Shown here: in pieces, positions 38,492-50,239 of the stretch
Position numbering within the stretch: the stretch's first letter is position 1
Layout: each line of letters starts with the position of its first letter
Source of the DNA: Sympetrum striolatum
Taxonomy: Eukaryota; Arthropoda; Insecta; Odonata; Libellulidae
Assembly (NCBI GenBank): GCA_947579665.1
Contig: CANPUZ010000068.1
Span: 124,001-188,000, forward strand
Reading direction: 5' to 3'
DNA: 64,000 bases
Notes under the pieces: model-generated
What the model saw: the letters and a program-made list of their open reading frames with translations, nothing else
Told to the model about the DNA's origin: nothing
The model's database searches: none
Translations under genes and position numbers: made by a program

Positions 38492-41389
38492 GGATAATTT
38501 CACTGAAATTTCAATTTTTTTACCAAGATATGATCGAACAAAGCTCAAAAAACGGATTATTTCACCGAAAATTTTAATTTTATTCTTCAGTTCTGCCTTA
38601 GTTTTAGTGATTTTTCCATGATATGATCGAAAAAAGCTTCTAAAACGGATAATTTCACAGAAATTTCAATTTTTTTTCCAAGATATGATCGAACAAAGCA
38701 CAAAAAACGGATAATTTCACCGAAATTTCAAGTTTTTTCCTCTATTTTACCTTAGTTTTCTTGTTTCTGACTTGATAAGATCGAAAAAACCACAAAAAAC
38801 GGATAATTTCACCGAAATTTTAATTTTATTCCTATGTTTTGCCTTAGTTTTAGTGATTTTTCCAAGATATGATCGAAAAAAGCTTCTAAATCGGATAATT
38901 TCACAGAAATTTCAATTGTTTTCCTCTGTTTTGCCTTTGTTTTCACAATTTTGCCAAGATATGATCGAAAAAAGCACAAAAAACGGATAATTTCAGGGAA
39001 ATTTCAATTTTTTTCCGCTGTTTTGCCTTCGTTTTCATCATTTTGCCAAGATATGATCGAAAAAAGCACAAAAAATGGATAATGTCACCAAAATTTAATT
39101 TTTTTCCTCTATTTTGCCTTAGTTATTTTGATTTAGACTTGATATAATCGAAAAAAGCTTCTAAAACGGATAATTTCACAGAAATTTCAATTTTTTTCCT
39201 CTGTTTTGACTTAGTTTTTTCTTATTCTGACCTGATATGATCGAAAAAAGCACAAAAAACGGATACTTTCCCAAAAATTTAAATTTTTTTCCTCTATTTT
39301 GCCTTAGTTTTCTTCATTCTGACTTGATATGAAGGAAAAGAGCTTCTAAAACGGATAATTTCACAGAAATTTCAATTTTTTTCCTCTGTTTTGCCTTAAT
39401 TTTCGTGATTTTGGCCAAGATATGATCGAAAAAGCAAAAAAAACGGATAATTTCAACGAAATTTTAATTTTATTCCTCTGTTTTGCCTTAGTTTTAGTAA
39501 TTTTTCCAAGATATGATCGAAAAAAGCACAAAAAACGGATACTTTCCCAAAAATTTAAATTTTTTTCCTCTATATTTGACCTTAGTTTTCTTGATTCTGA
39601 CTTAATATGATCGAAAAAAGCTTCTAAAACGGATAATTTTACAGAAATTTCAATTTTTTTCCGCTGTTTTGCCTTAGTTTTCATCATTTTGCCAAGATAT
39701 GATTGAAAAAAGCACAAAAAACGGATAATGTCACCAAAATTTAAATTTTTTTCCTCTAATTTGCCTTAGTAATTATGATTTTGACTTGATATGATCGAAA
39801 AAAGCTTCTAAAACGGATAATTTCACAGAAATTTCAATTTTTTTCCTCTGTTATGACTTAATTTTCATGATTTTGCCAAGATATGATCGAAAAAACCACA
39901 CAAATCGGATAATTTCACCGAAATTTTAATTTTCTTCTTCTGTTTTATCTTTGATTTTGTGATTTTTCCAAGATATGATCGAAAAAAGCTTATAAAACGG
40001 ATAATTTCACAGAAATTTCAAATTTTTTCCACTGTTTTGCCTTAGTTTCAGTGATTTTTCCAAGATATGATCGAAAAATGCTTCAAAAACGGATAATTTC
40101 ACAGAAATTTCAATTTCTTTCCTCTATTTTGCCTTAGTTTTATTCATTCTGACTTGATATGATCGAAAAAAGCTTCAGAAACGGATAATTTCACAGAAAT
40201 TTCAATTTTTTCCTCTGTTTTGCCTTAATTTTCGGGATTTTGCAAAGATATGATCGAAAAAATTCAGAAATAATAATTTTATTCATCTGCTTTGCCTTAG
40301 TTTTAGTCATTTTCCAAGATATGATCGAAAAAAGCTTTTAAAACGGATAATTTCACAGAAATTTCAATTTTTTTCCTCTGTTTTGCCTTAGTTATCATCA
40401 TTTTGCCAAGATAATATCGAAAGAAGCACAAAAAACGGATCATTTCACCAAAATTTAAATTTTTTTGCCAAGATATGATCGAACAAAGCAAAAAAAACGG
40501 ATAATTTCAACGAAATTTTAATTTTATTCCTCTGTTTTGCCTTAGTTTTAGTAATTTTTCCAGGATATGATCGAAAAAAGCTTCTAAAACGGATAATTTC
40601 ACAAAATTTCAATTTTTTTGCCAACATATGATCGAACAAAGCAAAAAAAACGGATAATTTCAACGAAATTTCAATTTTTTTCCGATGTTTTGCCTTCGTT
40701 TTCATCATTTTGCCAAGATATGATCGAACAAAGAACAAAAAACGGATAATTTCACAGAAATTACAATTGTTTTCCTCTGTTTTGCCTTTGTTTTCATCAT
40801 TTTGCCAAGATATGATCGAAAAAAGATTTTAAAACGGATAATTTCAAAGAAATTTCAATTTTTTTCCTCTGTATTGCCTTAGTTTTCATCATTTTGCCAA
40901 GATAATATCGAAAGAAGCACAAAAAACGGATAATTTCACCAAAATTTAAATTTTTTTCCTCTATTTTGCCTTAGTTTACTTGATTATGACTTGATATGAT
41001 CGAAAAAACCTTCTAAAACGGATAATTTCACAGAAATTACAATTTTTTTCCTCTATTTTGCCTTAATTTTCGTGATTTTGCGAAGATATGATCGAAAAAA
41101 TCACAAAAAACGGATAATTTCACCAAAATTTTAATTTTATTCCTATGTTTTGCCTTAGTATTAGTGATTTATCTAAGATATGATCGAAAAAAGCTTCTAA
41201 AACGGATAATTTCACAGAAATTTCAATTTTTTTCCTCTGTTTTGCCTTAGTTTTCATCTTTTTGCCAAGATATGATCGAAAAAAGCACAAAAAACGGATA
41301 TATTCCCAAAAATTTAAATTTTTTTCCCCTATATTTGACCTTAGTTTTCTTGATTCTGACTTGATATGATCGAAAAAAGCTTCTAAAAC
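38492..41389 (+). repeat. S block 5
   Basis: S order as in S1-S4, with the gatttagacttgatataatcg mark at 39130. It lacks the short monomer and its neighbours around 39520, and a 30-40 bp piece of the attcagaaaaagg monomer at about 40262. It continues through cggatatattccc (about 41298) and ends at a head-switch: a cttctaaaac head entering a ggattat body at 41390, a body that elsewhere follows a gctc or gcac head. Confidence 0.82.
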
Positions 41390-42960
41390 GGATTATTTCA
41401 CCGAAAATTTTAATTTTATTCTTCAGTTCTGCCTTAGTTTTAGTGATTTTTCCAAGATATGATCGAAAAAAGCTTTTAAAACGGATAATTTCACTGGAAT
41501 TTCAATTTTCTTGCCAAGATATGATCGAACAAAGCACAAAAAACGGATAATTTCACCGAAATTTCAAGTTTTTTCCTCTATTTTACCTTAGTTTTCTTGA
41601 TTCTGACTTGATATGATCGAAAAAACAACAAAAAACGGATAATTTCACCGAAATTTTAATTTTATTCCTATGTTTTGCCTTAGTATTAGTTATTTATCTA
41701 AGATATGATCGAAAAAAGCTTCTAAAACGGATAATTTCACAGAAATTTCAATTTTTTTCCTCTGTATTGCCTTAGTTTTCATCATTTTGCCAAGATATGA
41801 TCGAAAAAAGCACAAAAAACGGATAATTTCCCAAAAATTTAAATTTTTTTCCCCTATATTTGACCTTAGTTTTCTTGATTCTGACTTGATATGATCGAAA
41901 AAAGCTTCTAAAACGAATAATTTCACAGAAATTTCAATTTTTTTCCGCTGTTTTGCCTTAGTTTTCATCATTTTGCCAAGATATGATCGAAAAAAGCACA
42001 AAAAACGGATAATGTCAACAAATTTAAATTTTTTTCCTCTAATTTGCCTTAGTTATTTTGATTCTGACTTGATATGATCGAAAAAAGTTTCTAAAACGGA
42101 TAATTTCACAGAAATTTCAATTTTTTTCCTCTGTTTTGACTTAATTTTCATGATTTTGCCAAGATATGATTAAAAAAACAACAAAAAACGGATATTTTCA
42201 CCGAAATTTTAATTTTATTCTTCTGTTTTGCCTTAGTTTTAGTGATTTTTCCAAGATATGATCGAAAAAAGCTTCTAAAACGGATAATTTCACAGAAATT
42301 TCAATTTTTTTACCATGATATGATCGAACAAAGCACAAAAAACGGATTATTTCATCAAAAATTTTAATTTTATTCTTCAGTTCTGCCTTAGTTGTTGTGA
42401 TTTTTCCAAGATATGATCGAAAAAAGCTTTTAAAACGGATAATTTCACTGGAATTTCAATTTTCTTGCCAAGATATGATCGAACAAAGCACAAAAAACGG
42501 ATAATTTCACCGAAATTTCAAGTTTTTTCCTCTATTTTACCTTAGTTTTCTTGATTCTGACTTGATATGATCGAAAAAACAACAAAAAACGGATAATTTC
42601 ACCGAAATTTTAATTTTATTCCTATGTTTTGCCTTAGTATTAGTTATTTATCTAAGATATGATCGAAAAAAGCTTCTAAAACGGATAATTTCACAGAAAT
42701 TTCAATTTTTTTCCTCTGTATTGCCTTAGTTTTCATCATTTTGCCAAGATATGATCGAAAAAAGCACAAAAAACGGATAATTTCCCAAAAATTTAAATTT
42801 TTTTCCCCTATATTTGACCTTAGTTTTCTTGATTCTGACTTGATATGATCGAAAAAAGCTTCTAAAACGGATAATTTCACAGAAATTTCAATTTTTTTCC
42901 GCTGTTTTGCCTTAGTTTTCATCATTTTGCCAAGATATGATCGAAAAAAGCACAAAAAAC
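41390..42960 (+). repeat. 954-bp HOR, D variant, one complete and one partial unit
   Basis: The ggattat mark at 41390 recurs at 42344, exactly 954 bp on, and the long minus-strand frames at 41690 and 42644 repeat with the same spacing. Composition is nine full monomers and two short ones (cactggaatttc and the accatgatatgatcgaac short). The second unit is left at 42961, where an ataatgtcacc monomer takes a tail of the S type (gatttagac). Confidence 0.9.
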
Positions 42961-45627
42961 GGATAATGTCACCAAATTTAAATTTTTTTCCTCTATTTTG
43001 CCTTAGTTATTTTGATTTAGACTTGATATAATCGAAAAAAGCTTCTAAAACGGATAATTTCACAGAAATTTCAATTTTCTTTCTCTGTTTTGACTAAGTT
43101 TTTTCTTATTCTGACCTGATATGATCGAAAAAAGCACAAAAAACGGATACTTTCCCAAAAATTTAAATTTTTTTCCTCTATTTTGCCTTAGTTTTCTTCA
43201 TTCTGACTTGATATGAAGGAAAAGAGCTTCTAAAACGGATAATTTCACAGAAATTTCAATTTTTTTCCTCTGTTTTGCCTTAATTTTCGTGATTTTGGCC
43301 AAGATATGATCGAAAAAGCAAAAAAAAACGGATAATTTCAACGAAATTTTAATTTTATTCCTCTGTTTTGCCTTAGTTTTAGTAATTTTTCCAAGATATG
43401 ATCGAAAAAAGCTTCTAAAACGGATAATTTCACAAAATTTCAATTTTTTTGCCAAGATATGATCGAACAAAGAACAAAAAACGGATAATTTCACAGAAAT
43501 TTCAATTTTTTTCCGATGTTTTGCCTTCGTTTTCATCATTTTGCCAAGATATGATCGAACAAAGAACAAAAAACGGATAATTTCACAGAAATTACAATTG
43601 TTTTCCTCTGTTTTGCCTTTGTTTTCATAATTTTGCCAAGATATGATCGAAAAAAGCACAAAAAACGGATACTTTCCCAAAAATTTAAATTTTTTTCCTC
43701 TATATTTGACCTTAGTTTTCTTGATTCTGACTTGATATGATCGAAAAAAGCTTCTAAAACGGATAATTTTACAGAAATTTCAATTTTTTTCCGCTGTTTT
43801 GCCTTAGTTTTCATCATTTTGCCAAGATATGATCGAAAAAAGCACAAAAAACGGATAATGTCACCAAAATTTAAATTTTTTTCCTCTAATTTGCCTTAGT
43901 TATTATGATTTTGACTTAATATGATCGAAAAAAGCTTATAAAACGGATAATTTCACAGAAATTTCAAATTTTTTCCACTGTTTTGCCTTAGTTTCAGTGA
44001 TTTTTCCAGGATATGATCGAAAAAAGCTTCAAAAACGGATAATTTACAGAAATTTCAATTTCTTTCCTCTATTTTGCCTTAGTTTTATTCATTCTGACTT
44101 GATATGATCGAAAAAAGCTTCAGAAACGGATAATTTCACAGAAATTTCAATTTTTTCCTCTGTTTTGCCTTAATTTTCGGGATTTTGCAAAGATATGATC
44201 GAAAAAATTCAGAAAAAGGATAATTTCACCGAAATAATAATTTTATTCATCTGCTTTGCCTTACGTTTAGTCATTTTCCAAGATATGATCGAAAAAAGCT
44301 TTTAAAACGGATAATTTCACAGAAATTTCAATTTTTTTCCTCTGTTTTGCCTTAGTTTTCATCATTTTGCCAAGATAATATCGAAAGAAGCACAAAAAAC
44401 GGATAATTTCACCAAAATTTAAATTTTTTTGCCAAGATTTGATCGAACAAAGCAAAAAAAACGGATAATTTCAACGAAATTTTAATTTTATTCCTCTGTT
44501 TTTCCTTAGTTTTAGTAATTTTTCCAGGATATGATCGAAATAAGCTTCTAAAACGGATAATTTCACAAAATTTCAATTTTTTTGCCAAGATATGATCGAA
44601 CAAAGAACAAAAAACGGATAATTTCACAGAAATTTCAATTTTTTTCCGATGTTTTGCCTTCGTTTTCATCATTTTGCCAAGATATGATCGAACAAAGAAC
44701 AAAAAACGGATAATTTCACAGAAATTACAATTGTTTTCCTCTGTTTTGCCTTTGTTTTCATCATTTTGCCAAGATATGATCGAAAAAAGATTTTAAAACG
44801 GATAATTTCACAGAAATTTCAATTTTTTTCCTCTGTTTTGCCTTAGTTTTCATCATTTTGCCAAGATAATATCGAAAGAAGCACAAAAAACGGATAATTT
44901 CACCAAAATTTAAATTTTTTTCCTCTATTTTGCCTTAGTTTACTTGATTATGACTTGATATGATCGAAAAAAGCTTCTAAAACAGATAATTTCACAGAAA
45001 TTACAATTTTTTTCCTCTATTTTGCCTTAATTTTCGTGATTTTGCGAAGATATGATCGAAAAAATCACAAAAAACGGATAATTTCACCAAAATTTTAATT
45101 TTATTCCTATGTTTTGCCTTAGTATTAGTGATTTATCTAAGATATGATCGAAAAAAGCTTCTAAAACGGATAATTTCACAGAAATTTCAATTTTTTTCCT
45201 CTGTTTTGCCTTAGTTTTCATCTTTTTGCCAAGATATGATCGAAAAAAGCACAAAAAACGGATATATTCCCAAAAATTTAAATTTTTTTCCCCTATATTT
45301 GACCTTAGTTTTCTTGATTCTGACTTGATATGATCGAAAAAAGCTTCTAAAACGGATAATTTCACAGAAATTTCAATTTTTTTCCGCTGTTTTGCCTTAG
45401 TTTTCATCATTTTGCCAAGATATGATCGAAAAAAGCACAAAAAAGGGATAATTTCACCAAATTTAATTTTTTTTCCTCTAATTTGCCTTAGTTATTTTCA
45501 TTCTGACTTGATATGATCGAAAAAAGCTTCTAAAACGGATAATTTCACAGAAATTTCAATTTTTTCCTCTGTTTTGACTTAATTTTCATGATTTTGCCAA
45601 GATATGATCGAAAAAACAACAAAAAAC
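42961..45627 (+). repeat. S block 6 (lacks the first part of the S order)
   Basis: It is entered in the middle of the S order, at the gatttagacttgatataatcg mark (43014). It contains the gatatgaagg core, gttttacagaaa, cttataaaac (the gttatgactt and ccacacaaatcgg monomers are skipped near 43915), the gataatatcgaaag core, short monomers, cggatatattccc (about 45262) and a cacaaaaaaggg head at about 45440. Confidence 0.8.
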
Positions 45628-46580
45628 GGATAATTTCACCGAAATTTTTATTTTATTCTTCTGTTTTGCCTTAGTTTTAGTGATTTTTCCAAGATATGAT
45701 CGAGAAAAGCTTCTAAAACGGATAATTTCACCGAAATTTCAATTTTTTTGCCAAGATATGATCGAACAAAGCACAAAAAACGGATTATTTCACAGAAAAT
45801 TTTAATTTTATTCTTCAGTTCTGCCTTAGTTTTAGTGATTTTCACAAGATATGATCGAAAAAAGCTTCTAAAACGGATGATTTCACTGAAATTTCAATTT
45901 TTTTGCCAAGATATGATCGAAAAAAGCTTTTAAAACGGATAATTTCACAGAAATTTCAATTTTTTTCCTCTGTTTTGCCTTAGTTTTCATCATTTTGCCA
46001 AGATATGATCGAAAAAATCACAAAAAACGGATAATTTCACCAAAATTTTAATTTTATTCCTATGTTTTGCCTTAGTAATAGTTATTTCTCTAAGATATGA
46101 TCGAAAAAAGCTTCTAAAACGGATAATTTCACAGAAATTTCAATTTTTTTCCTCTGTATTGCCTTAGTTTTCATCATTTTGCCAAGATATGATCGAAAAA
46201 AACACAAAAAACGGATAATTTCCAAAAATTTAAATTTTTTTCCCCTATATATGACCTTAGTTTTCTTGATTCTGACTTGATATGATCGAAAAAAGCTTCT
46301 AAAACGGATAATTTTACAGAAATTTCAATTTTTTTCCGCTGTTTTGCCTTAGTTTTCATCATTTTGCCAAGATATGATCGAAAAAAGCACAAAAAACGGA
46401 TAATGTCACCAAATTTAAATTTTTTTCCTCTAATTTGCCTTAGTTATTTTGATTCTGACTTGATATGATCGAAAAAAGCTTCTAAAACGGATAATTTCAC
46501 AGAAATTTCAATTTTTTTCCTCTGTTTTGACTTAATTTTCATGATTTTGCCAAGATATGATCGAAAAAACAACAAAAAAC
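45628..46580 (+). repeat. 954-type HOR, T variant, copy 5 (953 bp)
   Basis: From the acaac monomer at 45628 to the next at 46581. Same order as T4 with small changes, including gcattttc... run-length differences, ttcacaagatatg at about 45842 and a 1-bp shorter cggataatttcc monomer. Confidence 0.87.
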
Positions 46581-47751
46581 GGATATTTTCACCGAAATTT
46601 TAATTTTATTCTTCTGTTTTGCCTTAGTTTTAGTGATTTTTCCAAGATATGATCGGAAAAAGCTTCTAAAACGGATAATTTCAGAGAAATTTCAATTTTT
46701 TTACCATGATATGATCGAACAAAGCACAAAAAACGGATTATTTCACCGAAAATTTTAATTTTATTCTTCAGTTCTGCCTTAGTTTTAGTGATTTTTCCAA
46801 GATATGATCGAAAAAAGCTTTTAAAACAGATAATTTCACTGGAATTTCAATTTTCTTGCCAAGATATGATCGAACAAAGCACAAAAAACGGATAATTTCA
46901 CCGAAATTTCAAGTTTTTTCCTCTATTTTACCTTAGTTTTCTTGATTCTGACTTGATATGATCGAAAAAACAACAAAAAACGGATAATTTCACCGAAATT
47001 TTAATTTTATTCCTATGTTTTGCCTTAGTATTAGTTATTTATCTAAGATATGATCGAAAAAAGCTTCTAAAACGGATAATTTCACAGAAATTTCAATTTT
47101 TTTCCCGTATATTTGACCTTAGTTTTCTTGATTCTGACTTGATATGATCGAAAAAAGCTTCTAAAACGGATAATTTCACAGAAATTTCAATTTTTTTCCG
47201 CTGTTTTGCCTTAGTTTTCATCATTTTGCCAAGATATGATCGAAAAAAGCACAAAAAACGGATAATGTCACTAAATTTAAATTTTTTTCCTCTAATTTGC
47301 CTTAGTTATTTTGATTCTGACTTGATATGATCGAAAAAAGCTTCTAAAACGGATAATTTCACAGAAATTTCAATTTTTTTCCTCTGTTTTGACTTAATTT
47401 TCATGATTTTGCCAAGATATGATCGAAAAAACAACAAAAAACGGACATTTTCACAGAAATTTTAATTTTATTCTTCTGTTTTGCCTTAGTTTTAGTGATT
47501 TTTCCAAGATATGATCGAAAAAAGCTTCTAAAACGGATAATTTCACAGAAATTTCAATTTTTTTACCATGATATGATCGAACAAAGCACAAAAAACGGAT
47601 TATTTCACCGAAAATTTTAATTTTATTCTTCAGTTCTGCCTTAGTTTTAGTGATTTTTCCAAGATATGATCGAAAAAAGCTTTTAAAACGGATAATTTCA
47701 CTGGAATTTCAATTTTCTTGCCAAGATATGATCGAACAAAGCTCAAAAAAC
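46581..47751 (+). repeat. 954-type HOR, D variant, copy short by one monomer (862 bp) plus part of the next
   Basis: The ggattat marks at 46735 and 47597 are 862 bp apart, 92 less than 954. The lost monomer is identified by a fusion at about 47101, where ttttttt joins cccgtatatttgacc, merging the ctgtattgcc monomer with the following cggataatttccc monomer. The unit ends after the short cactggaatttc monomer, which is followed by a ctc head of the 1,442 type. Confidence 0.88.
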
Positions 47752-49131
47752 GGATTATTTCACCGAAAATTTTAATTTTATTCTTCAGTTTTGCCTTAGT
47801 TTTAGTGATTTTTCCATGATATGATCGAAAAAAGCTTCTAAAACGGATAATTTCACAGAAATTTCAGTTTCTTTCCACTGTTTTGCCTTAGTTTTAGTGA
47901 TTTTTCCAAGATATGATCGAAAAAAGCTTCAAAAACGGATAATTTCACAGAAATTTCAATTTTTTTCCTCTATTTTGCCTTAGTTTTATTCATTTTGACT
48001 TGATATGATCGAAAAAAGCTTCAGAAACGGATAATTTCACAGAAATTTCAATTTTTTCCTCTGTTTTGCCTTAATTTTCGGGATTTTGCCAAGATATGAT
48101 CGAAAAAATTCAAAAAAAGGATAATTTCACCGAAATAATAATTTTATTCATCTGGTTTGCCTTAGTTTTAGTCATTTTTCCAACATATGATCGAAAAAAG
48201 CTTTTAAAACGGATAATTTTACATAAATTTCAATTTTTTTCCTCTGTTTTGCCTTAGTTTTCATCATTTTGCCAAGATATGATCGAAAAAAGCACAAAAA
48301 ACGGATAATTTCACCAAAATTTAAATTTTTTTCCTCTATTTTGCCTTAGTTTACTTGATTATGACTTGATATGATCGAAAAAAGCTTCTAAAACGGATAA
48401 TTTCACAGAAATTACAATTTTTTTCCTCTATTTTGCCTTAATTTTCGTGATTTTGCCAAGATATGATCGAAAAAATCACAAAAAACGGAGAATTTCACCA
48501 AAATTTTAATTTTATTCCTATGTTATGCCTTAGTATTAGTTATTTATCTAAGATATGATCGAAAAAAGCTTCTAAAACGGATAATTTCACAGAAATTTCA
48601 ATTTTTTTCCTCTGTTTTGCCTTAGTTTTCATCATTTTGCCAAGATATGATCGAAAAAAGCACAAAAAACGGATACTTTCCAAAAAATTTAAATTTTTTT
48701 CCCCTATATTTGATCTTAGTTTTCTTGATTCTGACTTGATATGATCGAAAAAAGCTTCTAAAACGGATAATTTCACAGAAATTTCAATTTTTTTCCGCTG
48801 TTTTGCCTTAGTTTTCATCATTTTGCCAAGATATGATCGAAAAAAGCACAAAAAACGGATAATGTCACCAAATTTAAATTTTTTTCCTCTAATTTGCCTT
48901 AGTTTTTTTCATTCTGACTTGATATGATCGAAAAAAGCTTCTAAAACGGATAATTTCACAGAAATTTCAATTTTTTTCCTCTGTTTTGACTTAATTTTCA
49001 TGATTTTGCCAAGATATGATCGAAAAAACAACAAAAAACGGATAATTTCACCGAAATTTTAATTTTATTCTTCTGTTTTTCCTTAGTTTTAGTGATTTTT
49101 CCAAGATATGATCGAAAAAAGCTTCTAAAAC
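47752..49131 (+). repeat. 1,442-type HOR, unit in the phase m9 to m7
   Basis: Monomers m9-m16, then m1 at 48487 and m2-m7, all in reference order. One private change is ccaacatatgatcg near 48182. It ends at the short monomer 49132. Confidence 0.9.
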
Positions 49132-49440
49132 GGATAATTTCACTGAAATTTCAATTTTTTTACCAAGATATGATCGAACAAAGCTCAAAAAACGGATTAT
49201 TTCACCGAAAATTTTAATTTTATTCCTCAGTTCTGCCTTAGTTTTAGTGATTTTTCCAAGATATGATCAAAAAAAGCTTCTAAAACGGATAATTTCACTG
49301 GAATTTCAATTTTCTTGCCAATATATGATCGAACAAAGCACAAAAAACGGATAATTTCACTTAAATTTCAAGTTTTTTCCTCTATTTTGCCTTAGTTTAC
49401 TTGATTATGACTTGATATGATCGAAAAAAGCTTCTAAAAC
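49132..49440 (+). repeat. Q-type insertion of four monomers inside HOR sequence
   Basis: Short cactgaaatttc monomer (49132), ggattat with cctcagttctgcc (49194), short cactggaatttc (49287) and a fused monomer (49349) that begins as cacttaaatttcaagtttttt and ends with the m15 tail tttacttgatta. After this m16 and m1 (49533) resume. The first three are the opening monomers of the Q block, so a failed or reversed switch into Q is preserved here. Confidence 0.82.
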
Positions 49441-50239
49441 GGATAATTTCACAGAAATTACAATTTTTTTCCTCTATTTTGCCTTAATTTTCGTGATTTT
49501 GCCAAGATATGATCGAAAAAATCACAAAAAACGGAGAATTTCACCAAAATTTTAATTTTATTCCTATGTTATGCCTTAGTATTAGTTATTTATCTAAGAT
49601 ATGATCGAAAAAAGCTTCTAAAACGGATAATTTCACAGAAATTTCAATTTTTTTCCTCTGTTTTGCCTTAGTTTTCATCATTTTGCCAAGATATGATCGA
49701 AAAAAGCACAAAAAACGGATACTTTCCAAAAAATTTAAATTTTTTTCCCCTATATTTGATCTTAGTTTTCTTGATTCTGACTTGATATGATCGAAAAAAG
49801 CTTCTAAAACGGATAATTTCACAGAAATTTCAATTTTTTTCCGCTGTTTTGCCTTAGTTTTCATTATTTTGCCAAGATATGATCGAAAAAAGCACAAAAA
49901 ACGGATAATGTCACCAAATTTAAATTTTTTTCCTCTAATTTGCCTTAGTTATTTTCATTCTGACTTGATATGATCGAAAAAAGCTTCTAAAACGGATAAT
50001 TTCACAGAAATTTCAATTTTTTTCCTCTGTTTTGACTTAATTTTCATGATTTTGCCAAGATATGATCGAAAAAACAACAAAAAACGGATAATTTCACCGA
50101 AATTTTAATTTTATTCTTCTGTTTTTCCTTAGTTTTAGTGATTTTTCCAAGATATGATCGAAAAAAGCTTCTAAAACGGATAATTTCACTGAAATTTCAA
50201 TTTTTTTACCAAGATATGATCGAACAAAGCTCAAAAAAC
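49441..50239 (+). repeat. 1,442-type HOR, m16 and m1-m8, leading into Q'
   Basis: From m1 at 49533 it is colinear with 6276-6982 at offset 43,257, including exit from the HOR at the short monomer. The two copies differ by few bases, for example ctgttttgcc against ctgtttttcc in m7. Confidence 0.88.
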
